Below are positions 1 through 5,572 of a stretch of 6,051 bases of DNA, piece by piece (positions within the stretch are counted from its first letter, which is position 1; the number at the start of each line of letters is the position of its first letter). This DNA is from Planctomycetota bacterium (GTDB lineage: Bacteria > Planctomycetota > Phycisphaerae > Phycisphaerales > UBA1924): assembly GCA_023412695.1 (NCBI GenBank), contig JAEYNG010000478.1, positions 1 through 6,051 on the forward strand. The letters run 5' to 3'. A model generated the notes under the pieces. The model saw nothing but the letters and a program-made list of their open reading frames with translations. It ran no database searches and had not been told where the DNA came from. Both the position numbers and the translations under genes were made by a program.

Positions 1-138
1 ATAGAGGTCTTCGGCGCAGCAGGGGCACTCGAAAGGAAGCTGGTCCGCGGCCTGCTGAAGCTCCCAGCCGGTATAGCCGCAGCGCGGGCAGGCGCGCTGA
101 TGGATCCAACTGGGGGCGGCGGTACGGACCTGTGCCAC
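1..138 (-). CDS. Zinc-ribbon protein, N-terminal part (runs off left edge)
   Basis: Reading the minus strand from a GTG at 138 gives 46 residues open to the window edge. They contain two CxxC knuckles, CPRC at residues 17-20 followed by GY, and CPCC at 38-41 followed by AEDLY. This four-cysteine pattern is typical of a small zinc ribbon or rubredoxin-like metal-binding domain; the third cysteine of CPCC (residue 40) is an extra. The in-frame stop upstream is at 169-171 and there is no in-frame ATG, so GTG at 138 is the best start. It has no Shine-Dalgarno, but a TATATT hexamer ends six bases before it, suggesting a leaderless message. It is divergent from the 218-841 gene. The function is unknown: the domain could bind nucleic acid or sit at the head of a longer enzyme, and the rest lies outside the window. 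Confidence 0.6.
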   Translation of the reverse strand, partial: MAQVRTAAPSWIHQRACPRCGYTGWELQQAADQLPFECPCCAEDLY

Positions 139-144
139 GATGCG

Positions 145-172
145 AATATACCATCGAGAGGCGGCTGTTCAA
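145..172 (-). promoter_or_regulatory. Candidate leaderless promoter of the zinc-ribbon gene
   Basis: On the minus strand, TTGAAC (172-167) and TATATT (150-145) are separated by 16 bases and match the sigma-70 consensus at 4/6 and 5/6 positions. The usual initiation point, about seven bases past the -10, falls on the G of the GTG at 138. This is pattern matching only; no transcript data are available. Confidence 0.4.
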
Positions 173-204
173 GCCCCTTTGCGACGGGTGAATGGGGATT
201 CACC

Positions 205-209
205 GGAGG
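205..209 (+). promoter_or_regulatory. Shine-Dalgarno GGAGG that decides the start at 218
   Basis: GGAGG lies eight bases before the GTG at 218, which is ideal spacing. The farther in-frame ATG at 140 has no such site, and it would abut the start codon of the divergent zinc-ribbon gene at 138. The site therefore favours GTG 218 as the real start. Confidence 0.6.
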
Positions 210-217
210 TTCGGAAC

Positions 218-841
218 GTGCGACGAACAGACCGCGGCTGGTGGCGGGAGGTGTTCCTTCGCGCGTCGGAACGAACGCTCGGAGAGGGCTTTGACGCGGC
301 GACGACGCCGCGGGAAGCGTGGGAGGCGGACGAGCTCGGACAGAGGCGCGCACTCGACCGGGCGTTCGTGCGGTGCGTGCTTGGGGAGGGCTCGGGAGAA
401 CCCGCGAAGTTGAGCAGCGCGGCGGCGGGGCTGTGGGCCGCGGCGGCGGCGGGGCGGCGGCCGGTGGCTCCGTTCGCGCGGACCGGTCGGCTACTGCAGG
501 TCGATGAGCGATCGACGATCGAGCAGGAGACAGAGGACGAGCTGTCGGGGATCCATGCCGCGTGGCGGATGGCGCGAGTGACAGGCGATTCTGCGCTGCG
601 TGCGCGGTGCCTTGAGGCGGCGGCGTGGTGCGTAGAGAACCTTCAGCCCGACAACGCGACGAACCGGCCGTGGGCGGCGCACGTGTTCGCGGAGCTGTGG
701 CTGCGCGAGGGCGATGCGGGGGCGGCGCTGTATGCCGAAACGTTGCTGCACAACTGCCAGGTGATGTTCGGCAGGCCCGACCGCGTGTCGGCGCTGGTGC
801 TGTGGGACGCGTCGCGGGAGCTGGGGGATCAGACCGGCTGA
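218..841 (+). CDS. Conserved-looking helical protein of unknown function (207 aa)
   Basis: A 207-residue protein from GTG 218; an ATG at 140 in the same frame would give 233 residues. I do not recognise a named family. It has no signal peptide and no membrane segment. An alanine-rich stretch at about residues 66-78 reflects a GCG/GCC-rich tract. The remainder looks alpha-helical, with patches that look constrained: TIEQETEDEL (100-109), HAAWRMAR (113-120) and an NLQPDNATN patch with PWAAHVF after it (about 141-157). The second half, with repeated Trp, His and Leu helices, recalls an all-helical scaffold or a helical-repeat protein, but I see no catalytic motif. It is probably cytoplasmic. Its stop overlaps the end of the CTP synthase gene on the other strand by 13 bases. 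GC-rich third positions and the GGAGG site support real coding; function is unassigned. Confidence 0.7.
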   Translation: MRRTDRGWWREVFLRASERTLGEGFDAATTPREAWEADELGQRRALDRAFVRCVLGEGSGEPAKLSSAAAGLWAAAAAGRRPVAPFARTGRLLQVDERSTIEQETEDELSGIHAAWRMARVTGDSALRARCLEAAAWCVENLQPDNATNRPWAAHVFAELWLREGDAGAALYAETLLHNCQVMFGRPDRVSALVLWDASRELGDQTG

Positions 842-2970
842 GCCTGACCGTTGCGCACGCGGGACCACTGCGCGAGCGTGGTGTTCGCATCCGCCGGCCC
901 GTGCTTGCGGACGGCGGTGGCGGCGATCAGGCCCATGAAGAGGGGCTGCGGTCGTGCGGGGCGGCTGGTGAGCTCGGGGTGGAACTGGGCCGCGATGAAG
1001 AACGGATGCGTTCCGGGCGCGGCAGGCTGGTCCGCCGCGGGCGTGGGCAGTTCAAGCACCTGCATGATGGGCTGGGCGGGGTGACGTCCGGAGAAGACCA
1101 GACCAGCGCCCTCCAGCCGTGCGATGTAGTCGGGGTCCACCTCGTAGCGGTGGCGGAAGCGCTCTCGGGCGTGCATGGTGCCGTCGGCTGCGGGCGCGGC
1201 GAGGCCGGCGTGGTTGCCGGGCATGGGGAGCCCGTAAAGGAACTCGGCGAGGGTGCCCGGGGAGATGATGACCTCCTGCCCGCCGAGGCGCATGGTGCCG
1301 CCGAGGCCCTCGATGCGTTTCTGATCCGGGAGCTCAGAGATCACAGGGTCCGGGCATCGGCGGTCGAACTCCGTCGAGCCCGCGCCCTTGAGGCCGAGGA
1401 CGTTGCGCGCGTACTCGACGACTGCGACCTGGAAGCCGAGGCAGATGCCGAGGTAGGGGATGCGGTTCTCGCGGCAGTGGCGGACGCAGGCGATCTTGCC
1501 CTCGACGCCGCGGGAGCCGAAGCCGCCGGGGACGATGATGCCGTCGAGCCCGTCGAGCCGCTGCGCGACGTTGGCCGGGGAGATGTCGGTGGTCTCGATC
1601 CAGCGGAGGTCGATCTCGACGCCGAGGTGGGCGGCGCAGTGCTCGATCGCCTTGTCGATCGAGGCGTAGGCGTCGCGCATCGAGACGTACTTGCCGGTCA
1701 GGCCGATCGAGACGCGCCGGCGCTTGGGGCGGACGAGGCCCTCGTAGAAGACGGCCCACTCCTTGCGGCGGCGGTCCTCGATCGAGGTGTCCACGCGGTC
1801 GTGCAGGTCGAGCGTCGAGAGGATTTCGCGGTCGAGCCCCGCGAGGCGCATGTCGTCTGGGATTGTGTACACGCTCGGGCGGTCGTGCATGCTGAACACC
1901 CGCCGGAGCGGGACGTTTGAAAACATCGCGATCTTCTGGCGGACCTGCTCGGAGATGGGGTCGGTCGCGCGGCAGGCGATCATGTGCGGCTGGATGCCGG
2001 CCTCCATGAGCCGCTTGATGCCGAGCTGCGCGGCCTTGGACTTCTGCTCGCCGAGGGTCTGCGGCTTGATGATGTACGTCAGCGCGACGAAGCAGACCGC
2101 GTCGTCGCCTTCCTCAAACGCCAACTCGCGCAGGGCCTCGATGTAGAAACCGTTCTCGTAGTCGCCGACGGTGCCGCCGACCTCGACAAAGACCACGTCC
2201 GCCGGGCGTTCGCCGTCGCCGTACATCGCCAGCTCGCGCAGGCGGCGCTTCACCTCGCCGGTGACGTGGGGGATCCACTGCACGTCGCGCCCGAGGTATG
2301 CCCCGTGGCGCTCGCGGTCGACGATCGTGGAGAAGACCTGCCCGGAGGTCATGAAGTTCTTGCGGGAGAGGTCTTGGTCGAGCAGCCGCTCGTACGTTCC
2401 CAGGTCCATGTCGCACTCGGTCCCGTCGTCGAGAACGAAGACTTCGCCGTGTCGGAACGGGTTAAGCGTCCCGGCGTCGATGTTCAGGTAGCCCTCGAGC
2501 TTGATCGGAGCGACGACGAGGCCTTTGTCCTTGAGGAGCTTGGCGAGGCTTGAGGCGAAGATGCCCTTGCCGAGGCCGCTCATCACCGTGCCGAAGACAG
2601 CGACGTACTTGTGGCGGCCGCGGCGGTAACCGTCGGGGATCGGGGAGTAGAACTCGGTGTCGGTGGAGCGGTCGGCCTGCTGTGCGAGAAGGGAGGAGGC
2701 GTCGTGCACCGCGGCGGGGTCGGGCTCCGCGTCGTCGTCGTAGTCTCTTGAAGAGGGTTGGACGGCGCGGGGCTCGAACTCGCCGCGCGCGGGCCCCGGC
2801 CCGGCGGCGGGGTCGGCCCGGCGGCGCCGCCGTTTCGGCGGCGATTGCACCCATGCCGCGACGGCCGACGCGGTGGAGGCCGGATCGGTCGAGACGGGAT
2901 TCAAAGCGGCGGCGCTGACGTGCCGGGTGGTTGGGGACGTCCTGGACGACGGCGGGCTCAGCGATGGCAT
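829..2970 (-). CDS. pyrG: CTP synthase (glutamine-hydrolysing), divergent, N-terminally extended
   Basis: Makes CTP from UTP, ATP and glutamine, the last step of pyrimidine nucleotide synthesis, in the cytoplasm. Numbered from the ATG at 2970 (713 aa, against about 545 in E. coli), residues 1-120 are a low-complexity leader and the amidoligase starts near 121. Visible are the P-loop-like GTVMSGLGKG (Lys135), Lys157, the DMDLG metal-binding Asp189 and EVGGTVGD (Glu263). The glutaminase starts near 420, with the GGFGSRG lid (482-488), nucleophile Cys510 in GICLGFQ, and His664 and Glu666 in QFHPEL. The catalytic set looks complete. Departures are KLEGY for the usual KLDPY, KSKAAQ (310-315) for KTKPTQ, and an insertion of about 20 residues before RHRYEV. 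The frame is open to 3243, but that would overlap panC. ATG 2970 is preferred because TAAGAT ends seven bases upstream; ATG 3006, ATG 2979 and GTG 2709 (626 aa) remain possible. The enzyme call is certain, the start less so. Confidence 0.95.
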   Translation of the reverse strand: MPSLSPPSSRTSPTTRHVSAAALNPVSTDPASTASAVAAWVQSPPKRRRRRADPAAGPGPARGEFEPRAVQPSSRDYDDDAEPDPAAVHDASSLLAQQADRSTDTEFYSPIPDGYRRGRHKYVAVFGTVMSGLGKGIFASSLAKLLKDKGLVVAPIKLEGYLNIDAGTLNPFRHGEVFVLDDGTECDMDLGTYERLLDQDLSRKNFMTSGQVFSTIVDRERHGAYLGRDVQWIPHVTGEVKRRLRELAMYGDGERPADVVFVEVGGTVGDYENGFYIEALRELAFEEGDDAVCFVALTYIIKPQTLGEQKSKAAQLGIKRLMEAGIQPHMIACRATDPISEQVRQKIAMFSNVPLRRVFSMHDRPSVYTIPDDMRLAGLDREILSTLDLHDRVDTSIEDRRRKEWAVFYEGLVRPKRRRVSIGLTGKYVSMRDAYASIDKAIEHCAAHLGVEIDLRWIETTDISPANVAQRLDGLDGIIVPGGFGSRGVEGKIACVRHCRENRIPYLGICLGFQVAVVEYARNVLGLKGAGSTEFDRRCPDPVISELPDQKRIEGLGGTMRLGGQEVIISPGTLAEFLYGLPMPGNHAGLAAPAADGTMHARERFRHRYEVDPDYIARLEGAGLVFSGRHPAQPIMQVLELPTPAADQPAAPGTHPFFIAAQFHPELTSRPARPQPLFMGLIAATAVRKHGPADANTTLAQWSRVRNGQAQPV

Positions 2971-2977
2971 GGAATAC

Positions 2978-3006
2978 ATCTTAGCGGCGCCAAAGCGGTC
3001 GGTCAT
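2978..3006 (-). promoter_or_regulatory. Candidate promoter of the CTP synthase gene
   Basis: On the minus strand, ATGACC (3006-3001) and TAAGAT (2983-2978) are 17 bases apart, each matching the sigma-70 consensus at 4/6. The predicted start of transcription is at about 2971, next to the ATG at 2970, so the message would be leaderless or nearly so. The alternative ATG at 2979 would lie inside the -10 element and is disfavoured. Confidence 0.35.
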
Positions 3007-3026
3007 GCGCGGCCGCGTACGGAAGT

Positions 3027-3042
3027 ACTTTGTCCACAAAGT
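3027..3042. promoter_or_regulatory. 16-bp palindrome in the pyrG-panC divergent region, operator-like
   Basis: ACTTTGT-CC-ACAAAGT is a perfect inverted repeat with seven-base arms and a two-base centre. It lies between the divergent CTP synthase and panC starts and covers the candidate panC -35 hexamer (3030-3035), where a dimeric repressor would block transcription. It also contains TTGTCCACA (3030-3038), which is the DnaA-box form used by high-GC actinobacteria. Only one copy is seen, so an origin is not implied. The binding protein is unknown. Confidence 0.5.
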
Positions 3043-3058
3043 TCGTGCCCGATAGCCT
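3030..3058 (+). promoter_or_regulatory. Candidate leaderless promoter of panC
   Basis: TTGTCC (3030-3035) and TAGCCT (3053-3058) are 17 bases apart. The -35 matches consensus at 4/6, and the -10 only at the key TA....T positions. Six bases follow before the GTG at 3065, so initiation would fall at the start codon. No Shine-Dalgarno is present, in keeping with a leaderless transcript. Confidence 0.35.
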
Positions 3059-3064
3059 GTTGTC

Positions 3065-3901
3065 GTGCAGTTGATCACCAGCGAATCGGAGCTCGTCACG
3101 TTTGCCGGGTGTGCGTTCGTCCCCACGATGGGGGCGTTGCACGCCGGGCATCGCCGGCTGATCGAGGCCGCGGCCGAGCGGTCACGCGGCCGCGGCGGTC
3201 CGGGCGTGGTCGTCAGCGTGTTCGTGAACCCGACGCAGTTCAACGACCCGAGGGACCTCGAGCGCTATCCGCGGACGCTGGAAGCGGATGTCGAGGTGTG
3301 CCGCGACGCGGGGGCGAGCGCGGTCTTTGCGCCGGGGGTGGAGGACATTTATCCGCCGAAGATCGCCTCGCCTCCGCCGCCGCTGCCGCGGGTCGCGACC
3401 GAGCCGCTTCTGGAGGATGCGCACCGTCCGGGGCACTTCGCGGGCGTTTGCCAGGTGGTGAAACGGTTGTTCGAGCTTGTGCGGCCGCGGGAGGCGCTGT
3501 TCGGCGAGAAGGACTGGCAGCAGCTGCAGGTGATCCGCGCGATGACGCTGGAACAGGGACTGGGGGTGGAGATCGTCCCGGTCGCGACGGTGCGCGAAGC
3601 CGACGGCTTGGCGATGAGCAGCAGGAACGTCTTCCTGTCGGAATCGGACCGTGGTGCGGCACGGTCGCTGAGCCGCGCCCTCTGCGACGCGTGCGCGGAG
3701 CGGATCCCGCGGCGAGCGGAGGACCGCATGCGCGCGGTTATGTCCGTCGCGGGCGCAGAGGTCGAGTACGCCGTGGTAAGAAATGCGGCGACATTGCTGC
3801 CGCTGACGCCGGGGGAAGATGGGGAAGCGCGTGCGCTTGTCGCGGCGCGCGTGGGGGCCGTGCGATTGATCGACAATGCGCCTTGGCCGTGCCGGGCCTG
3901 A
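3065..3901 (+). CDS. panC: Pantothenate synthetase (pantoate--beta-alanine ligase)
   Basis: Joins pantoate and beta-alanine, using ATP through a pantoyl-adenylate, to form pantothenate for coenzyme A; cytoplasmic. The 278 residues match the family's usual length of about 280, although the segment before the first motif is a few residues shorter than usual. In order: PTMGALHAGH (20-29) with the HIGH-type His26 and His29; VNPTQF (54-59) with Asn55 and Gln58; DLERYPRT; HRPGHF (120-125); FGEKDWQQL (146-154) with Lys149, Asp150 and Gln153; and the KMSKS-like MSSRN (184-188). The Rossmann active site therefore looks complete. A proline run (103-106) is a local oddity. The start is GTG 3065: an in-frame TAG lies 12 bases upstream, and TTG 3071 is the only close alternative. 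It is divergent from the CTP synthase gene and is followed after eight bases by the PilZ gene, probably in one operon. No panB or panD is visible here. Confidence 0.95.
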   Translation: MQLITSESELVTFAGCAFVPTMGALHAGHRRLIEAAAERSRGRGGPGVVVSVFVNPTQFNDPRDLERYPRTLEADVEVCRDAGASAVFAPGVEDIYPPKIASPPPPLPRVATEPLLEDAHRPGHFAGVCQVVKRLFELVRPREALFGEKDWQQLQVIRAMTLEQGLGVEIVPVATVREADGLAMSSRNVFLSESDRGAARSLSRALCDACAERIPRRAEDRMRAVMSVAGAEVEYAVVRNAATLLPLTPGEDGEARALVAARVGAVRLIDNAPWPCRA

Positions 3902-3909
3902 AATGCACA

Positions 3910-4323
3910 ATGGATACTCCGGCGGGCAGTGCGTGGCACTCCCGAGTCGAGCTTGAAGAGAAAGGACAAGTCCCGGAAACGCCAACCACCCAGAGCAGGA
4001 GGCTGCACGAGCGTCGCACTATCGCCGCGACGGCGTTCGTGTACGAGATCGATGAGCACGGCGAGATTGTCGCGGGCTTCGGGTGCGAGACGATCGATAT
4101 CAGCCGGTCGGGCCTGGGGCTCCGAAGCCGCCGGATGGTGCACACGGGCATGCGTGTAGTCGTCCAGCTGCTGCTCACGGGCGGTGCGAGCAAGGTGCTC
4201 CACGGCTGCGTGCGGTACTCCCGCTACGACGCAAAGGGGAACTACCACATCGGCGTGCGATTCGAGTCGTTCCCGATCTGTACGACTGCGCGGCAACGCC
4301 TCCGCGCGGAGGGGATGGGCTGA
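3910..4323 (+). CDS. Small single-domain PilZ protein, c-di-GMP-binding (137 aa)
   Basis: PilZ domains bind the second messenger cyclic di-GMP and relay it to motility, polysaccharide export or other outputs. After about 28 residues of polar leader, the protein shows RRLHERR at 30-36, giving the RxxxR signature (Arg31, Arg35), and DISRSG at 63-68, the DxSxxG signature. Both ligand-binding motifs are intact. The remaining strands (about 81-118, ending in YHIGVRF) fit the PilZ beta-barrel. There is no second domain, signal peptide or membrane segment, so it is a soluble adaptor-type PilZ. ATG 3910 begins eight bases after the panC stop; the frame is open far upstream but overlaps panC there, so that part is not used. 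Position suggests co-transcription with panC. The partner is not evident from this window. Confidence 0.85.
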   Translation: MDTPAGSAWHSRVELEEKGQVPETPTTQSRRLHERRTIAATAFVYEIDEHGEIVAGFGCETIDISRSGLGLRSRRMVHTGMRVVVQLLLTGGASKVLHGCVRYSRYDAKGNYHIGVRFESFPICTTARQRLRAEGMG

Positions 4324-4374
4324 CGCCGAACACCCCCGCCGCGAAGAAGCGAAGCTACCATGCGGCTCCAATCG

Positions 4375-4380
4375 AAAGGA
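4375..4380 (+). promoter_or_regulatory. Shine-Dalgarno AAAGGA that decides the gcvT start
   Basis: AAAGGA lies six bases before GTG 4387. The upstream in-frame ATG at 4360 has only a weak GAAG-type sequence before it. The site supports translation from 4387. Confidence 0.5.
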
Positions 4381-4386
4381 CCGCGA

Positions 4387-5532
4387 GTGCTGCGCACGCC
4401 CCTGCACAAGTTTCACGTCGACCATGGCGGCAAGATGGTGGATTTCGCCGGGTGGGAGATGCCCATCATGTACAGTGGGCCGGGCGGCGGCATCATTGCC
4501 GAGCACAATCAGTGCCGGACCAGCGGCGGGCTGTTCGACGTGTCGCACATGGGTCGCGTGTCGATCAAGGGCCGCCACGCCCGCCGGCTGCTGGAGCGCA
4601 TCTGCTCGCGCCGCATATCGGACATGCAGCCGGGGCAGTGCCGCTACTCGCTGGCGTGCAACGAGCAGGGCGGCGTGCACGACGACATCATCGTGTACCG
4701 TATCGATGACGACGACTTCCTCGTGGTGGTGAACGCCTCGAACCGCGAGAAGATGCTGCGGCACTTCGACGCTGTGCGCACCGCGGGCGACCTGAACTGC
4801 AAGATCGACGACCGGACGGAATCCACGGCGATGGTCGCGATCCAGGGTCCGAAGGTAATGGACCTGATCGGCAAGTTCAGCCGCGAGATCCCGACGCTGA
4901 AGCGGTTCCGGTTCGCGGTGAAGAACCTCGTGATCATGAAGATCTACGTGAGCCGGACGGGGTACACCGGCGAGGACGGGGTGGAGGTGATTTTGCCGCA
5001 GGCGGCGGTGGGGATGGCGATGGGGCTCATCCTCAAGGACGCGGGGATCGACAAGCCGGACGGGCTCGTGAAGCCCTGCGGCCTGGGCGCTCGCGACTCG
5101 CTGCGGCTCGAGGCGGGCATGCCGCTCTACGGGCACGAACTGGGCGAGGACATCAACGCGCTGTCCTGCGGCGTCGATTTCGCAATCTCGCTCGACAAGG
5201 ACAAGGCGGAGCTCGGGGAGAAGTTCATCGGGCAGGATGCGCTGCTGCGGACACGCGACGCCGGTGGCCCGACGCGGAGGCTCGCGGGCCTCGCGATCGA
5301 GGGCAAGCGCACAGCGCGCCAAGGCATGAAGGTCCTGTCCGCCGGCAAGGAGATCGGAGTGATCTCCAGCGCGTGCCTGAGCCCGACGCTCGGCTACCCG
5401 ATCGCGATGGCGTTCCTCGACAAGGACCTGTGCGCGGAGGGAACGTCGATCGAGGTCGATACCGGCAAGGACGCGATGCTGCCGGGCAAGGTCGCGAAGC
5501 TGCCGTTCTATAACCCGACGAAGGCGAAATAA
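4387..5532 (+). CDS. gcvT: Glycine cleavage system T protein (aminomethyltransferase)
   Basis: Transfers the one-carbon unit from aminomethyl-lipoyl H protein to tetrahydrofolate, releasing ammonia and giving 5,10-methylene-THF; it works with GcvP, GcvH and the L protein in the cytoplasm. From GTG 4387 it is 381 residues (390 from ATG 4360). The GTG start is preferred because of the AAAGGA site and because LRTPL then lines up with the TPL near the start of the E. coli protein. Recognisable blocks are MVDFAGWEMP, FDVSHMG (50-56), GGVHDDIIVY with the catalytic Asp near 99, the IQGP turn, GYTGEDG, CGLGARDSLRLEAGMPLYG, and SPTLGY in the C-terminal barrel. Small insertions (GPGGG before the IIAEH segment, and a few residues before KPCGLG) are not in E. 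coli GcvT. No gcvH or gcvP is in the window. It lies 63 bases after the PilZ gene and 40 bases before the class-V gene. Confidence 0.95.
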   Translation: MLRTPLHKFHVDHGGKMVDFAGWEMPIMYSGPGGGIIAEHNQCRTSGGLFDVSHMGRVSIKGRHARRLLERICSRRISDMQPGQCRYSLACNEQGGVHDDIIVYRIDDDDFLVVVNASNREKMLRHFDAVRTAGDLNCKIDDRTESTAMVAIQGPKVMDLIGKFSREIPTLKRFRFAVKNLVIMKIYVSRTGYTGEDGVEVILPQAAVGMAMGLILKDAGIDKPDGLVKPCGLGARDSLRLEAGMPLYGHELGEDINALSCGVDFAISLDKDKAELGEKFIGQDALLRTRDAGGPTRRLAGLAIEGKRTARQGMKVLSAGKEIGVISSACLSPTLGYPIAMAFLDKDLCAEGTSIEVDTGKDAMLPGKVAKLPFYNPTKAK

Positions 5533-5561
5533 GCGGAGCCAAACGCCGCCGCTCGCCTCCC

Positions 5562-5567
5562 TACGAT
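5562..5567 (+). promoter_or_regulatory. Candidate -10 element before the class-V aminotransferase gene
   Basis: TACGAT matches the -10 consensus at 4/6 and ends five bases before ATG 5573. No convincing -35 is seen. It resembles the short-spaced elements before the zinc-ribbon, CTP synthase and panC genes, but on its own it is weak. Confidence 0.25.
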
Positions 5568-5572
5568 CGGGC

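Noticed and set aside
415..475. GCG/GGC-rich tract as a repeat array
   Set aside because: It is explained by an alanine/glycine-rich stretch of the encoded protein and has no regular unit.
625..1920. 431-codon open frame on the plus strand
   Set aside because: Antisense to the CTP synthase core for most of its length; composition is Ala/Val/Asp-rich mirror coding with no domain signal.
1984..2553. 189-codon plus-strand frame opposite the CTP synthase amidoligase
   Set aside because: A shadow of the conserved gene on the other strand; no independent start signal or motif.
3030..3038. TTGTCCACA as evidence of a replication origin
   Set aside because: Only one DnaA-box-like word is seen, with no AT-rich unwinding region or dnaA/dnaN nearby.
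2971..3243. Upstream extension of the CTP synthase frame to an ATG at 3243
   Set aside because: It would overlap panC from 3065 onward and reads Thr/Pro-rich without family similarity; internal starts are far better.
2758..3909. Long upstream part of the open frame that ends with the PilZ protein
   Set aside because: It crosses the CTP synthase leader and panC in other frames and reads as low-complexity Arg/Gly; only the part from ATG 3910 has PilZ features.
3182..3985. 267-codon minus-strand frame opposite panC
   Set aside because: Antisense to panC and rich in Arg, His and Pro; no recognisable protein.
5533..5572. Terminator between gcvT and the class-V gene
   Set aside because: No stem-loop followed by a T-run is seen in these 40 GC-rich bases.
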